Part shown: piece after piece, positions 53,617 through 62,874 of the stretch
Layout of the letters: every line of letters starts with the position of its first letter
Position numbering within the stretch: position 1 is the stretch's first letter
Source of the DNA: Hydrogenophaga sp.
GTDB taxonomy: Bacteria > Pseudomonadota > Gammaproteobacteria > Burkholderiales > Burkholderiaceae_C
Reading direction: 5' to 3'
Length of the DNA: 64,000 nucleotides
Assembly: GCA_018993155.1 (NCBI GenBank)
Contig: JAGKSX010000062.1
Coordinates: 1-64,000, forward strand
Made by a program: the position numbers and the translations under genes
The notes under the pieces: generated by a model
The model's input: the letters and a program-made list of their open reading frames with translations, nothing else
Database searches by the model: none
Told to the model about the DNA's origin: nothing

Positions 53617-54396
53617 ATGAAAATACTCATCTCCAACGACGACGGTTACCAGGCGCCCGGCATCGTGGCGCTCTACGAAGCCCTCAAGGGGCTGGCCGAG
53701 GTGGAGGTGGTGGCCCCGGAACACAACAACAGCGCCAAGTCCAACGCGCTCTCGCTGCATTCGCCGCTGTACGTGCACACGGCCTACAACGGTTTTCGCT
53801 ATGTGAACGGCACGCCGGCCGACTGCGTGCACATCGCGCTCACCGGCCTGCTGGGCTACCGGCCCGATCTGGTGGTCTCCGGCATCAACAACGGCGCCAA
53901 CATGGGCGACGACACGATCTACTCCGGCACGGTGGGCGCGGCCATGGAGGGCTACCTGTTCGGCGTGCCCGCCATCGCCTTTTCACAGACCGAAAAGGGC
54001 TGGGGCCACCTGGAAGACGCGGGCCAGATGGCCGCGCGCCTGGTCTCGCAACTGCTGCCCTCGCTGGAAAACGGCCCGCCCGCCGAGCCCTGGCTGCTCA
54101 ACGTCAACATCCCCAACCGGCCGCTGGCCGAGCTGCGCGGCTTCAAGGTGGCGCGCCTGGGCCGCCGGCACGCTGCCGAGCAGGTGATTTCGCAGACCAA
54201 CCCGCGCGGCGACACCATGTACTGGATCGGCAGCGCGGGCAAGGCCAAGGACGACGCCGAAGGCACGGATTTCCACGCCTCGCTGCAGGGTTACGCGACC
54301 ATCACGCCCCTGCAGGTGGACCTGACCGACCACGACCGCCTTGCCTACTGGGCGCCCACGGCCGCGAGCCTGTCCACGGGCGGAGCCGGCTCGTGA
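53617..54396 (+). CDS. surE: 5'/3'-nucleotidase SurE
   Basis: Metal-dependent nucleotidase of 259 residues. The catalytic start [16 protein letters not shown] supplies the Asp pair, with the metal-site Asn/Ser in [13 protein letters not shown] and the [14 protein letters not shown] loop. Length and motifs match the family. First gene of surE-pcm-nlpD; its stop overlaps the GTG start of pcm (GTGA). Confidence 0.96.
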   Translation: MKILISNDDGYQAPGIVALYEALKGLAEVEVVAPEHNNSAKSNALSLHSPLYVHTAYNGFRYVNGTPADCVHIALTGLLGYRPDLVVSGINNGANMGDDTIYSGTVGAAMEGYLFGVPAIAFSQTEKGWGHLEDAGQMAARLVSQLLPSLENGPPAEPWLLNVNIPNRPLAELRGFKVARLGRRHAAEQVISQTNPRGDTMYWIGSAGKAKDDAEGTDFHASLQGYATITPLQVDLTDHDRLAYWAPTAASLSTGGAGS

Positions 54397-55265
54397 AGCG
54401 CGGTCTGCCGGGGGGTCCGCCGTCACCATCTTCCGCCCCTGCGGCGGGCGCGAAGCCCAGGCCGGGTTTTCCGGCGCGCCTGCCCGCCGCCGCGCCCGCA
54501 CCGGTGCTGCGCAATCAGTTGCAGCCCCGGCCGGCGGCGCGCGCCGTGGCACCGCCGGCCCTGCCGCAGCCCAAGGCCGCGCCCCGGGTACCGGCGCATC
54601 CGGTGGCGCCCACGGGCGTGGGCATGGAATCGCAGGCGGTGCGCGCCGCCATGGTGCGCAAGATCCAGGGGCAGGGCGTCACGCACACGGGCGTGCTGGC
54701 GGCTTTGCAGGCGGTGGAACGCCACCGCTTCGTCGATTCGGCGCTGGTCAACCAGGCCTATGAAGACACCAGCCTGCCCATCGGCCTGGGGCAGACGATT
54801 TCCAAGCCCGGCGTGGTGGCGCGCATGCTGGAGCTGCTTTGCCAGGGCCGCAGCGAGAAGATGGGCCGGGTGCTGGAGATCGGCACCGGCTGCGGTTACC
54901 AGGCCGCTTTGCTCAGCCACCTGGCGCGCGAGGTCTACAGCATCGAGCGGCTCAAGGGGCTGCACGAAAAATCGCGCGAGAACCTTCGCTGGTTCCGCCT
55001 CTCCAACCTGCACCTGCTGTTTGGCGATGGCATGCTGGGCTACCCCAAAGGGGCACCCTATGCGGCCATCATCGCGGCGGCGGGTGGCAACGACATTCCG
55101 CAGGCTTGGATCGACCAGTTGGCCGTGGGTGGCCGGCTGGTGGCGCCCGCGGTCACGGCGGCCGGTCGGCAGAACCTGGTGGTGGTGGACAAAACCGCCA
55201 CCGGCATCGTCCGCACCGAGCTGGAGGCCGTGCTCTTTGTGCCTCTAAAATCGGGTGTCGCATGA
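54393..55265 (+). CDS. pcm: Protein-L-isoaspartate O-methyltransferase
   Basis: SAM-dependent repair methyltransferase of 290 residues. The catalytic core starts around residue 78 with [17 protein letters not shown]; the [20 protein letters not shown] segment and the SAM loop [15 protein letters not shown] are clear. About 75 N-terminal residues are a Pro/Ala-rich, probably disordered extension absent from E. coli Pcm. The GTG at 54393 overlaps the surE stop; ATG at the start of the core (54624, MESQAV) is an alternative. Confidence 0.93.
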   Translation: MKRGLPGGPPSPSSAPAAGAKPRPGFPARLPAAAPAPVLRNQLQPRPAARAVAPPALPQPKAAPRVPAHPVAPTGVGMESQAVRAAMVRKIQGQGVTHTGVLAALQAVERHRFVDSALVNQAYEDTSLPIGLGQTISKPGVVARMLELLCQGRSEKMGRVLEIGTGCGYQAALLSHLAREVYSIERLKGLHEKSRENLRWFRLSNLHLLFGDGMLGYPKGAPYAAIIAAAGGNDIPQAWIDQLAVGGRLVAPAVTAAGRQNLVVVDKTATGIVRTELEAVLFVPLKSGVA

Positions 55266-55357
55266 TGTTGCACCGCCTCCCGGGCGGTGCAACGTGTCTT
55301 TTTCAGGGCCCTGACCGCGCAGGCGGCCAGGGTTCCTTGCAATTCGTGGGAGTTTTC

Positions 55358-56251
55358 ATGAACAAGCGTGTTTTCCAATGCTCGGGGCGTCCCCAGGAGT
55401 CGGGTCGTCCTGCATGGCGAGGCGTCGCGGTCATGTCCATGCTGGCGGCGCTGATGGTCGCCGCCGGTTGTTCCTCCACCCGCCTGGACCGCCCGGCGCC
55501 GGTGGAAGACCGAGGCGGTTCCGCCGCCCCGCGCCCGGCCGAAGTGGTGCCCATGCCGGGCGCCGAGAACGCCGGCAAGCCGGGCTACTACACCGTCAAG
55601 GCGGGCGATACCCTGTTCCGCATCGCGCTGGACAACGGCCAGAACTGGCGCGACATCCAGGCCTGGAACAACCTGACCAACCCGAATGCGCTCGAAGTGG
55701 GCCAGGTGCTGCGCGTGCAGCCGCCGGGCGCCACCGCCACGGCACCGACAGGCCCCACCACGAGCCCGGTGACCAGTTCGGGCGTGGCCTCGCGGCCGCT
55801 GTCGGAAACCGCGCCCCCCGCGGCCTCCACCTCGCCCACCACCCCGCCGGCCCCGGCACCCGCCCCGGCCGCGGGCGGTGCCGACGAGATCAGCTTCATC
55901 TGGCCGGCCCAGGGCACCGTCATCACGCCGTTCGACGAGGCCAACAACAAGGGCGTGTCGATCGCCGGCAAGATCGGCGACCCGGTGGTCGCGGCGGCCG
56001 ATGGCCGTGTGGTCTACGCCGGTGCCGGCCTGCGCGGCTATGGCAACCTGATCATCCTCAAGCACAACAACACCTACCTCACCGCCTACGCCCACAACCA
56101 GGCGCTGCTGGTGCGTGAGGACCAGGCTGTGCGCCAGGGCCAGAAGATCGCCGAGATGGGCAGCAGCGACACCGATCGCGTGAAGCTGCACTTCGAGGTG
56201 CGCCGCCTGGGCAAGCCGGTCGACCCGATGGGCCACCTGCCCAAGCGCTGA
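55358..56251 (+). CDS. nlpD: NlpD-like lipoprotein, LysM plus degenerate LytM
   Basis: Envelope lipoprotein of 297 residues that in E. coli activates the amidase AmiC at division. Lipobox VAAGC after a signal; LysM at about 76-120 (YYTVKAGDTLFRIALDNGQN), a Pro/Thr/Ala linker, and the LytM/M23 domain at about 175-295. The M23 zinc residues are lost: NKGVSIAG replaces HxGxD and KLHFEV replaces HxHxE-type HLHFEV, so it should be catalytically inactive, as NlpD is. Start ATG at 55358 with GGGAG upstream. rpoS does not follow. Confidence 0.92.
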   Translation: MNKRVFQCSGRPQESGRPAWRGVAVMSMLAALMVAAGCSSTRLDRPAPVEDRGGSAAPRPAEVVPMPGAENAGKPGYYTVKAGDTLFRIALDNGQNWRDIQAWNNLTNPNALEVGQVLRVQPPGATATAPTGPTTSPVTSSGVASRPLSETAPPAASTSPTTPPAPAPAPAAGGADEISFIWPAQGTVITPFDEANNKGVSIAGKIGDPVVAAADGRVVYAGAGLRGYGNLIILKHNNTYLTAYAHNQALLVREDQAVRQGQKIAEMGSSDTDRVKLHFEVRRLGKPVDPMGHLPKR

Positions 56252-56264
56252 ACCCCGGCGCGGC

Positions 56265-57050
56265 ATGGCCTGGCCGGTTCTCGTCTTCGACATCGAGTCC
56301 ATTCCCGACGTGGCCGGGCTGCGCGCCCTGCGCGGCGCGGCGCCCGAGTTGACCGACGAGCAGGTCCACGCCGCCTGGCTGGCCGAGCGCAAGGAAAAGG
56401 GCCAGAGCGACTTCGTGCCGCTGCACCTGCAGCGCGTGCTCGTCATCAGCTGCGTCTTCCGCAACGCTGAGGGCCTGCGCATCCATTCCTTCGTGGACCG
56501 CGATGGGCAGAGCGAAGGCAAGGTGGTGCAGGCCTTCTTCCATTCCATCGAGAAGCACACGCCCCAGCTGGTGAGCTGGAACGGGGGCGGCTTCGACCTG
56601 CCGGTGCTGCATTACCGCGGCCTGCGCCATGGCGTGGAGGCCAGCAAGTACTGGGACCTGGGCGAGGACGACCGCGAGTTCAAGTGGAACAACTACATCA
56701 GCCGGTACCACATGCGGCACCTGGACCTGATGGACCTGCTGGCCATGTACTCGCCCAAGAACAACGCGCCACTGGATGCCATGGCCAAGCTCTGCGGCTT
56801 TCCGGGCAAGCTGGGCATGGACGGCTCGCAGGTGTACGCGCAGTACCTGGCGGGGCAGACCGAAGAGATTCGCCGCTATTGCGAGACCGACGTGATGAAC
56901 ACCTACCTGGTGTACTGCCGTTTCCAGAAGATGCGCGGCGGGTTGACCGAGGCCGAATACGGGCAGGAAATCGCCATGGTCAAGGAGACGCTGGGCAACC
57001 TGGCGCCGGCCGAGCCGCACTGGGACGAGTACCTGCGGGCCTGGGCCTGA
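56265..57050 (+). CDS. Predicted 3'-5' exonuclease (DnaQ/PolB-like)
   Basis: DEDD-family exonuclease of 261 residues. Exo I: VLVFDIESIPD; Exo II: LVSWNGGGFDLPVLHYR; then RHLDLMDLL and Exo III: YCETDVMNTYLVYCRFQ. Belongs to the PolB-like 3'-5' exonuclease_2 group. Acts presumably on DNA ends; partner unknown. It follows nlpD by 13 bases and precedes rlmD by 12, in the position rpoS occupies in many proteobacteria. Confidence 0.9.
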   Translation: MAWPVLVFDIESIPDVAGLRALRGAAPELTDEQVHAAWLAERKEKGQSDFVPLHLQRVLVISCVFRNAEGLRIHSFVDRDGQSEGKVVQAFFHSIEKHTPQLVSWNGGGFDLPVLHYRGLRHGVEASKYWDLGEDDREFKWNNYISRYHMRHLDLMDLLAMYSPKNNAPLDAMAKLCGFPGKLGMDGSQVYAQYLAGQTEEIRRYCETDVMNTYLVYCRFQKMRGGLTEAEYGQEIAMVKETLGNLAPAEPHWDEYLRAWA

Positions 57051-57062
57051 GACAATCGGGGG

Positions 57063-58559
57063 ATGACAGCGTCCTCCCTCCACGAAAACAGCCTTCTCAC
57101 CACCGCCAGCACCGAGGCGGCCCACGAAACACCGGCCAGCACCCTGCCTGAGGGCTGGCTCGCGATCGAATCCCTCGACATCGACGCCCAGGGCATCGCC
57201 CGCCGGCCCGACGGCAAGGTGGTGTTCATCGAAGGTGCGCTGCCCTTCGAACAGGTCAGCGTGAACGTGCACCGCAAGAAGAACAACTGGGAGGCCGGCA
57301 CGGTGACGGCGATCCATCGCGAATCCTCGCAGCGCGTGCGGCCCGGCTGCCCGCACTTCGGCCTGCACGCCGGCGCTTGCGGCGGCTGCAAGATGCAGCA
57401 CCTTCACGAGGCCGCCCAGGTGGCCGTCAAGCAACGCGTGCTGGAAGACAACCTGTGGCACCTGGGCAAAGTCAAGGCCGAGACCATGATGCGGCCCATC
57501 GAAGGCCCGGCCTGGGGCTACCGCCACCGCGCGCGCCTTTCGGTGCGCCACGTGCACAAGAAGGGCGAGGTGCTGATCGGCTTTCACGAGCGCAAGAGCC
57601 GCTATGTGGCCGACATGAAGGTCTGCCCGGTGCTGCCCGCGCACGTGAGCAACATGCTCATGCCCTTGCGCGAACTCATCTTCGGCATGGACGCGCGCGA
57701 CACATGCCCGCAGATCGAGCTGGCCAGCGGCGACGACGTGACGGCGCTCGTGCTGCGCCACCTGGAGCCGCTGAGCGAGGACGACCGCGCGCGCCTGCGG
57801 GCCTTCGGCCTCCAGCATGGCGTGCAATGGTGGCTGCAGGCCAAAGGGCCGGACACGGTCAAGCTGCTCGACGAGGGTGGGGCGGTGCTGTCGTATTCCC
57901 TGCCCGAGTTCGGCATCACCATGCCGTTCAAGCCGACCGACTTCACCCAGGTCAACCCGTACATCAACCGTGTGCTGGTGGTGCGCGCCCTGCGCCTGCT
58001 CGACGCCCGGGCCGATGAGCGTGTGATCGACTGGTTCTGCGGTCTGGGCAACTTCACGCTGCCGATCGCCACGACGGCGGGCGAGGTGCTGGGCATCGAA
58101 GGCAGCGAGGCCCTGGTGGCGCGCTCCCGCGAGAACTTGGCGGGCAACCAGGCCGGCCGGGACCGCCCGCTTGCGCCCACCACCTTCGCGGCGCGCAACC
58201 TGTTCGAGATGACGCCCGAGCAACTGGTGGCCGATGGCGTGGCACAGAAGTGGCTGGTGGACCCACCGCGCGAGGGCGCGTTCGCCCTGGCCAAGGCCAT
58301 GGCCGACCTGCACCAGAACCCGGCCCTGCGCGGTGGCTGGACGCCGCCGCAGCGCATCGTCTACGTGAGCTGCAACCCGGCCACGCTCGCGCGCGACGCG
58401 GGGCTGCTGGTGCACCAGGCGGGCTATCGCTGCGTGGCGGCCGGGGTGGTCAACATGTTTGCCCACACGGCGCACGTCGAGAGCATGGCGGTGTTCGAGC
58501 TGGACCCGTCGAAGGTGCCGGGCGCCGATGCGGCGCCAGCGGTGGCCGACGAGGGCTGA
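57063..58559 (+). CDS. rlmD: 23S rRNA (uracil(1939)-C(5))-methyltransferase RlmD
   Basis: SAM-dependent rRNA methyltransferase of 498 residues. N-terminal TRAM domain (about 35-90), iron-sulfur cysteines in [18 protein letters not shown] (Cys96, Cys104 and Cys107) with a further Cys in VCPVLPAH, and the catalytic Cys437 in [13 protein letters not shown]. The SAM motif is [17 protein letters not shown] 30-residue N-terminal Thr/Ser-rich extension is non-conserved. Well-supported assignment (formerly RumA). Confidence 0.95.
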   Translation: MTASSLHENSLLTTASTEAAHETPASTLPEGWLAIESLDIDAQGIARRPDGKVVFIEGALPFEQVSVNVHRKKNNWEAGTVTAIHRESSQRVRPGCPHFGLHAGACGGCKMQHLHEAAQVAVKQRVLEDNLWHLGKVKAETMMRPIEGPAWGYRHRARLSVRHVHKKGEVLIGFHERKSRYVADMKVCPVLPAHVSNMLMPLRELIFGMDARDTCPQIELASGDDVTALVLRHLEPLSEDDRARLRAFGLQHGVQWWLQAKGPDTVKLLDEGGAVLSYSLPEFGITMPFKPTDFTQVNPYINRVLVVRALRLLDARADERVIDWFCGLGNFTLPIATTAGEVLGIEGSEALVARSRENLAGNQAGRDRPLAPTTFAARNLFEMTPEQLVADGVAQKWLVDPPREGAFALAKAMADLHQNPALRGGWTPPQRIVYVSCNPATLARDAGLLVHQAGYRCVAAGVVNMFAHTAHVESMAVFELDPSKVPGADAAPAVADEG

Positions 58560-58560
58560 G

Positions 58561-58899
58561 TCAGGACTTCTGCGATTCGGCGCCGTGCTTGGCGCCGTCG
58601 GCCGCCGCGGGCGCGGCGCCGGACTCGGGTTCGGAGGGCATGCCCACCACCGAGTTCTCGCGCATGTACTGGTCCATCTCCCGCCAGCCGGCGAACACGG
58701 CGGCCTTGCCGGCGCGCGGGTAGTTGCTGAAGCAGCTTTCGATGCTGCGCACCGCATGCCGGCACGCGCTGCCGATGGCCTTGCCCTCGGCCTCCTTCTT
58801 GGCCGCGACCTGCGTGGCGGTCTCGATGCCCAGGGCTTCGCAGCCGGTCAGCAGGCTGACGGCGGCCAGGAGGCAGAGGGTGAGGGCGGTGTGTCGCAT
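58561..58899 (-). CDS. Hypothetical small lipoprotein
   Basis: A 112-residue protein with a lipoprotein signal (MRHTALTLCLLAAVSLLTGC, Cys20). The mature part has two further Cys in SACRHAVRSIESCFSNYP, a pair likely to form a disulfide, and an acidic/Ala-rich tail. I do not know the family. It converges on rlmD with one base between stops, and faces away from a bidirectional terminator at 58994-59023. Confidence 0.8.
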   Translation of the reverse strand: MRHTALTLCLLAAVSLLTGCEALGIETATQVAAKKEAEGKAIGSACRHAVRSIESCFSNYPRAGKAAVFAGWREMDQYMRENSVVGMPSEPESGAAPAAADGAKHGAESQKS

Positions 58900-58993
58900 G
58901 GCTGTTCAGTGGGTTTCAGCCTTGTTTCGGCGCCTCGGCCCCGAACTTGACGCCTCTGGCAGCAAAAAAGTCACGCCACCCGCGCGGCAGGTC

Positions 58994-59023
58994 AAGAAAA
59001 AGGACCCGAAGGTCCTTTTTCTT
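58994..59023. terminator. Strong bidirectional terminator
   Basis: Perfect 13-base arms AAGAAAAAGGACC (58994-59006) and GGTCCTTTTTCTT (59011-59023) with loop CGAA. Read leftwards it ends the BI-1 gene 18 bases past its stop. Confidence 0.9.
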
Positions 59024-59040
59024 GGGGCGAGAGCCGGGGC

Positions 59041-59736
59041 TTACTCGCGGTCGCCGCCGAACATGCCCAGCAGCATCAGCAGGCTCTGGAAGATGTTGAA
59101 CAGGCTCAGGTACAGGCCCAGGGTGGCGGTGATGTAGTTGGTCTCGCCGCCGTCCACGATGCGCTTGAGGTCGTAGAGCAGGTACAGGCTGAACACCACG
59201 ATCGCCAGGGTGGCGATCACGGCCATGCCGGCCGGGCTGCCCACGAACACGTTGATGATCGCCCCGATCATGATGGCCAGGGCGCCCACGAAGAGCCACT
59301 TGCCCAGGCCGGAGAGGTCGCGCTTGATCACGGCAGAGAGGTTGGCCATGATGAAGAACACGCCGGCCGTGCCGCCAAAGGCGGTCATGATCAGGCTGGA
59401 GCCGTTGGAAAAGCCCAGCACCGAAGCCAGCAGGCGCGAAAGCATCAGGCCCATGAAGAAGGTGAAAGCCAGCAGCACGGGCACGCCGGCGGCGGAGTTC
59501 TTGGTCTTCTCGATCGCGAACATGAAGGCGAAGGCGCCGCCCAGGAAGACGATCAGGCCCAGGCCGCCCGTGAGCGCGGCGGTGATGCCGGTCTGCACGC
59601 CGATCCAGGCGCCCAGCACGGTCGGCAGCATGGACAGGGCCAGCAGCCAGTAGGTGTTGCGCATGACTTTGTTGCGCAGTGCATCGGAAGAGACGGCGGT
59701 GCCGAAGCGGCCGCTGGTCTGTGCTTGGTCGGTCAT
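59041..59736 (-). CDS. Bax inhibitor-1/YccA family membrane protein
   Basis: Inner-membrane protein of 231 residues with seven predicted helices. The N-terminus VMRNTYWLLALSMLPTVLGA and the last segment LYLSLFNIFQSLLMLLGMFG are typical of BI-1/YccA. In E. coli YccA is a substrate and modulator of FtsH; some members are pH-gated calcium leaks. Start at 59736 with GGAG nine bases upstream. Terminates at the hairpin at 58994. Confidence 0.95.
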   Translation of the reverse strand: MTDQAQTSGRFGTAVSSDALRNKVMRNTYWLLALSMLPTVLGAWIGVQTGITAALTGGLGLIVFLGGAFAFMFAIEKTKNSAAGVPVLLAFTFFMGLMLSRLLASVLGFSNGSSLIMTAFGGTAGVFFIMANLSAVIKRDLSGLGKWLFVGALAIMIGAIINVFVGSPAGMAVIATLAIVVFSLYLLYDLKRIVDGGETNYITATLGLYLSLFNIFQSLLMLLGMFGGDRE

Positions 59737-59985
59737 GGTGGTGATCTCCTTCATCATCTGACGACGTGGGCCGGTCGCTGCGCGTCGGAATGACGCGCAA
59801 CCGGCGAAATTGCATTGTAGGAGGCTGGTTCGCCGTGAGCACCCGGCGCGGGACAACGCATTTTTGGTATGGTCACTTGTGACCTGGGGTGTGCCAATGC
59901 ACGCGTTATCGTTCGCACTTTGCGCCCGGGCGGTAAGCTCCCGCTCTGCAATTCCTTCTCTGATCCCCCATTTAGGACCAAGTTC

Positions 59986-60393
59986 ATGAAAAACAAGGCA
60001 ATGCTCGAAATCGCCGACGTCAAACTCATCGCCGCCGCGGCCGAAGCCGAGGCGGTGAAGAACAACTGGGCCGTGACCATCGCCATCGTGGACGACGGCG
60101 GGCACCTGCTCTGGCTGCAGCGGCTGGACGGCGCGGCCGCGATTTCCGCCCACATCGCCCCCGCCAAGGCCCACACGGCCGCGATGGGCCGGCGCGAGAG
60201 CAAGATCTACGAAGATGTCATCAACCAGGGCCGCATGTCCTTCCTGAGCGCGCCCACGCTTTCGGGCATGCTCGAAGGTGGCGTGCCCATCCTCAAGGAT
60301 GGCCAGTGCCTGGGCGCGGTGGGGGTGAGCGGTGTGAAGTCGACCGAAGACGCGCAGATCGCGCGCGCGGGCATCGCGGCGATTGGCCTGTAA
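59986..60393 (+). CDS. GlcG/HbpS family protein
   Basis: Cytoplasmic protein of 135 residues of the GlcG/HbpS (DUF336) fold: EAEAVKNNWAVTIAIVDDGG, RLDGAAAISAHIAPAKAHTA, and GGVPILKDGQCLGAVGVSG. HbpS binds heme in Streptomyces and GlcG lies in glycolate operons; the role of short stand-alone members is unclear. It converges on the heme-uptake operon, but no shared regulation is visible. After it lies a GAGAC-ccggg-GTCTC hairpin (60435-60449). Confidence 0.9.
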   Translation: MKNKAMLEIADVKLIAAAAEAEAVKNNWAVTIAIVDDGGHLLWLQRLDGAAAISAHIAPAKAHTAAMGRRESKIYEDVINQGRMSFLSAPTLSGMLEGGVPILKDGQCLGAVGVSGVKSTEDAQIARAGIAAIGL

Positions 60394-60543
60394 GCGAATC
60401 CGGGCGGCGCGCCCCGAAAAAATGCCTGGCTAACGAGACCCGGGGTCTCTTGGCTGGCTAAAAACGACGCACGGGGATGGTGATGTCCCCGGGTCGCCCC
60501 ACGATGAAAAAACGGTGCGAGGCGGGCTGGCGGTGCCGCCTGG

Positions 60544-60756
60544 TTACTTGGTGAGGATCAGCTTGCCCTGTCGCGTCGCGTGCAGCCGGTAGAGCGATCC
60601 GTTGTGATGGATGGCCACCACCTTCTGGCCTCGAAGCAGCTCGGCGCTGGGCAGCACCGGCACGGGATGGCCTTCGTGCAGGAGCTGCAGCGTCGTCGGC
60701 GCATCGGATGCGGTTGCGTCGGCGGGCGCGGGGGTGGTGTCCGGGTTCGGGTTCAT
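60544..60756 (-). CDS. hemP: Hemin uptake protein HemP
   Basis: A 70-residue protein of the HemP/HmuP family: the C-terminal half LLRGQKVVAIHHNGSLYRLH to TRQGKLILTK is diagnostic. In Burkholderia and Bradyrhizobium HmuP activates heme-receptor gene expression under iron limitation. The N-terminal 25 residues are disordered-looking. Its ATG overlaps the exbD stop (ATGA), so it is the last gene of the tonB-exbB-exbD-hemP operon. Confidence 0.93.
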   Translation of the reverse strand: MNPNPDTTPAPADATASDAPTTLQLLHEGHPVPVLPSAELLRGQKVVAIHHNGSLYRLHATRQGKLILTK

Positions 60757-61166
60757 GGCGTGCCTGGTTCCGTGATGAAGCCGATCTTGCGCACACCGCT
60801 GCGCTGCGCGCTGGCCATGGCTTGCGCCACGCGCTCATACCGCACCGCCTTGTCGCCACGGATGTGCAGCTCGGGCTGGGGATCTTGCGCGGCCGCCGCC
60901 GCGAGGCGGTTGGCGAAGTCGGCGTCTTCCACGCGCTGGTCGTTCCAGTAATAGACACCGTCCGCATCCACCGACAGGCGGATGTTCTCGGGCTTGTCCA
61001 GCACCTTCTCCACGCTCGCCTGGGGCAGCTCGATGTTGACCGAGTGCTTGATCACGGGCACGGTGATGATGAAGATGATCAGCAGGACCAGCATGACGTC
61101 GATGAACGGGATCATGTTGATCTCGCTCATCACCTCGTCGCTGTCCGATTGGGTTCCGATGGCCAT
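60753..61166 (-). CDS. exbD: ExbD, TonB energising complex subunit
   Basis: Inner-membrane protein of 137 residues: one helix with the essential Asp23 (INMIPFIDVMLVLLIIFIIT), then a periplasmic domain. Together with ExbB it couples proton flow to TonB. Standard length. Nine bases after exbB, overlapping hemP. Confidence 0.96.
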   Translation of the reverse strand: MAIGTQSDSDEVMSEINMIPFIDVMLVLLIIFIITVPVIKHSVNIELPQASVEKVLDKPENIRLSVDADGVYYWNDQRVEDADFANRLAAAAAQDPQPELHIRGDKAVRYERVAQAMASAQRSGVRKIGFITEPGTP

Positions 61167-61175
61167 GGCGGGTCC

Positions 61176-61928
61176 TTACGAGGCCTTCTTCATCGGCAGC
61201 ACCTTGCCGTCGGCCGCGCCGGCGGTGACGCGGGCGCCGGTGACGAAGTACGCATGCAGGTCGTGTGCGAAGCGGTTGAGCTGGTGGCTGATGCCCTTGT
61301 TGCCGCGCACCAGGGCGTTGTAGCCCAGCACGGCGGGAATGGCGACCAGCAGGCCGAGCGCGGTCATGATCAGCGCCTCGCCGATCGGGCCGGCCACGCG
61401 GTCGATGCTGACCTGGCCGGCCGCGCCGATGCTCAGCAGGGCGTGGTAGATGCCCCAGACGGTGCCGAACAGGCCCACGAAAGGCGCGGTGGAGGCCACC
61501 GAGGCGAGCACCGACAGGCCGCTCTGGGCGCGGGCGGTGTGGTCGTCCACGCTCTTGCGCAGCGAACGCTCGACCCAGTCGCTCACGTCCAGGCTGTCGT
61601 GCAGCTGGCGCTGCGGCGGCGTGCCGTTGTGGCCGTCCTTGTGCAGGATGTGGCGGGTGGCTTCGCGGCCTTCCAGGGCCACGCTGCGGAAGGGGTTGCC
61701 TTCGGACGAGCCCAGCTTGTCCAGGCCTTCGGCGAAATCGGCGCTGTGCCAGAAGCCTTCGATGCCCTTGGCCTGGGCGCGCTGGGCGCGCTGGTCCAGG
61801 GCCTTCCACAGGATGATGACCCAGGTGGTCAGGGACATCGCCAGCAGCACGATGGCCACCGAGCGGGTGACCCAGTCACCTTGTGTCCAGACGTGGGCCA
61901 AGCCGGTCGAAGCGAATTGCGGATCCAT
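61176..61928 (-). CDS. exbB: ExbB/MotA-TolQ-ExbB proton channel family protein
   Basis: Inner-membrane channel subunit of 250 residues with three helices: about 25-45, 135-160 and 175-200. Family blocks SVLASVASTAPFVGLFGTVW and GPIGEALIMTALGLLVAIPA are present. Start MDPQFASTGL at 61928. Lies 26 bases downstream of tonB. Confidence 0.95.
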   Translation of the reverse strand: MDPQFASTGLAHVWTQGDWVTRSVAIVLLAMSLTTWVIILWKALDQRAQRAQAKGIEGFWHSADFAEGLDKLGSSEGNPFRSVALEGREATRHILHKDGHNGTPPQRQLHDSLDVSDWVERSLRKSVDDHTARAQSGLSVLASVASTAPFVGLFGTVWGIYHALLSIGAAGQVSIDRVAGPIGEALIMTALGLLVAIPAVLGYNALVRGNKGISHQLNRFAHDLHAYFVTGARVTAGAADGKVLPMKKAS

Positions 61929-61954
61929 GATTCTCTGACTCCAGGGGAAGAGGT

Positions 61955-62674
61955 TTATTCCAAAACGAAATTGATCGGGATGTTGAACCACATGGCTTCA
62001 GCCACCCCGTTGCGCTTGCCCGGCACGTAGCGCCAGCGCAGCACGGTCTGTACGGCGGTCTGGTCCAGCCGGTCGAAGCCGCTGGAGGTGCGGACCTCGG
62101 CCTTGCTCGCCGTGCCGTTGGTCTCGATGAACACGCGCACCACGACCTTGCCCTGCTCGCCCATGCGCTTGGACAAGGCGGGGTAGGGCGGGCGCGGGTT
62201 GTTCAGGTAATCGGCGCTGCTGGAGGGCAGTTCCACGCGCGGCGGTGCGGGTGGCGCGGGCGGCGCGGGCGGTGCCGGGGGCGCTGGCTCGGCGGCCACG
62301 ACAGGCGGCGCGGGTTCCGGGGGCGCCACCACGGGCGCCGTGGGTGAGGGCTCCTGCTGCAATACCGGTTGCGGCGTGGGCTCGGGGCGCGCGATGGGCT
62401 TCGGTTTGGGCTGGGGCTTTTGCACCACAGGCGCAGGCGGTGGCGGCTCGGGAATGACCTGTGGCTTTGCGGGCTCGATGATCTCGGCCAGCACCTCGAC
62501 CGGGATCACCATCTCCACGGCGCGGCGCAGCAGGCCGCTCTGCAGAGCCCAGACGGCCAGCACATGGAAGCCCATCACCGCTGCCACCACCAGGATGCGG
62601 CGATTCAGTCGGCGCGGTGGGGCGTCAGGCAAGGGAGAGAGGGGAGGCGCCATGGTGGCGCTGGCGGTCGGCAT
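61955..62674 (-). CDS. tonB: TonB energy transducer
   Basis: Protein of 239 residues: N-terminal helix (about 27-46, ILVVAAVMGFHVLAVWALQ), a long Pro-rich spacer (about 65-150, with PKPKPIARPEP and repeated PAPP), and the C-terminal domain with NPRPPYPALSKRMGEQGKVV and VRTSSGFDRLDQTAVQTVLR, ending YVPGKRNGVAEAMWFNIPIN. Transfers energy to outer-membrane siderophore or heme receptors. It heads the four annotated genes behind a Fur-type promoter. Confidence 0.96.
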   Translation of the reverse strand: MPTASATMAPPLSPLPDAPPRRLNRRILVVAAVMGFHVLAVWALQSGLLRRAVEMVIPVEVLAEIIEPAKPQVIPEPPPPAPVVQKPQPKPKPIARPEPTPQPVLQQEPSPTAPVVAPPEPAPPVVAAEPAPPAPPAPPAPPAPPRVELPSSSADYLNNPRPPYPALSKRMGEQGKVVVRVFIETNGTASKAEVRTSSGFDRLDQTAVQTVLRWRYVPGKRNGVAEAMWFNIPINFVLE

Positions 62675-62738
62675 GGTGAAGTCGGCAGAGGCTCGGCAGG
62701 ACGATGGCGTGGGGCCGTGGTGAAGGCCTCGTTATGAA

Positions 62739-62819
62739 CTATCTGTGTCGAAAAATCCACCACGCCGCGATCAGCATGATCATGAGGCTGGCGCCGAGGA
62801 CAGCGAGGCCGGTGGTCAT
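62739..62819 (-). CDS. Possible 26-residue membrane peptide upstream of tonB
   Basis: Short frame encoding MTTGLAVLGASLMIML followed by IAAWWIFRHR: one hydrophobic helix with a positively charged C-terminal end. AAAGGA lies about eight bases before the ATG, and the frame is the first downstream of the Fur-type promoter, 64 bases before tonB. It may be a leader peptide or a small membrane protein of the uptake system. No homologue known to me; evidence is the start context and sequence character only. Confidence 0.45.
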   Translation of the reverse strand: MTTGLAVLGASLMIMLIAAWWIFRHR

Positions 62820-62874
62820 GGAGGTCCTTTCGCTTGGGCCGACGGCTCGGCGGTGTGGCGGGAAACTGGCAGTC

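Noticed and set aside
58916..58993. Minus-strand tail reading LPRGWRDFFAARGVKFGAEA
   Set aside because: It looks protein-like but has no start of its own; upstream it runs through the terminator and out of frame through the BI-1 gene. Possibly a gene remnant, too short to call.
60435..60449. GAGAC-ccggg-GTCTC hairpin as terminator of the GlcG/HbpS gene
   Set aside because: Arms are only five to seven bases and no U-tract follows in either direction; noted but not called.
62220..62300. Tandem GCG/GGC-rich repeat
   Set aside because: It is the codon repeat for the Pro/Ala spacer of TonB, not an independent repeat element.
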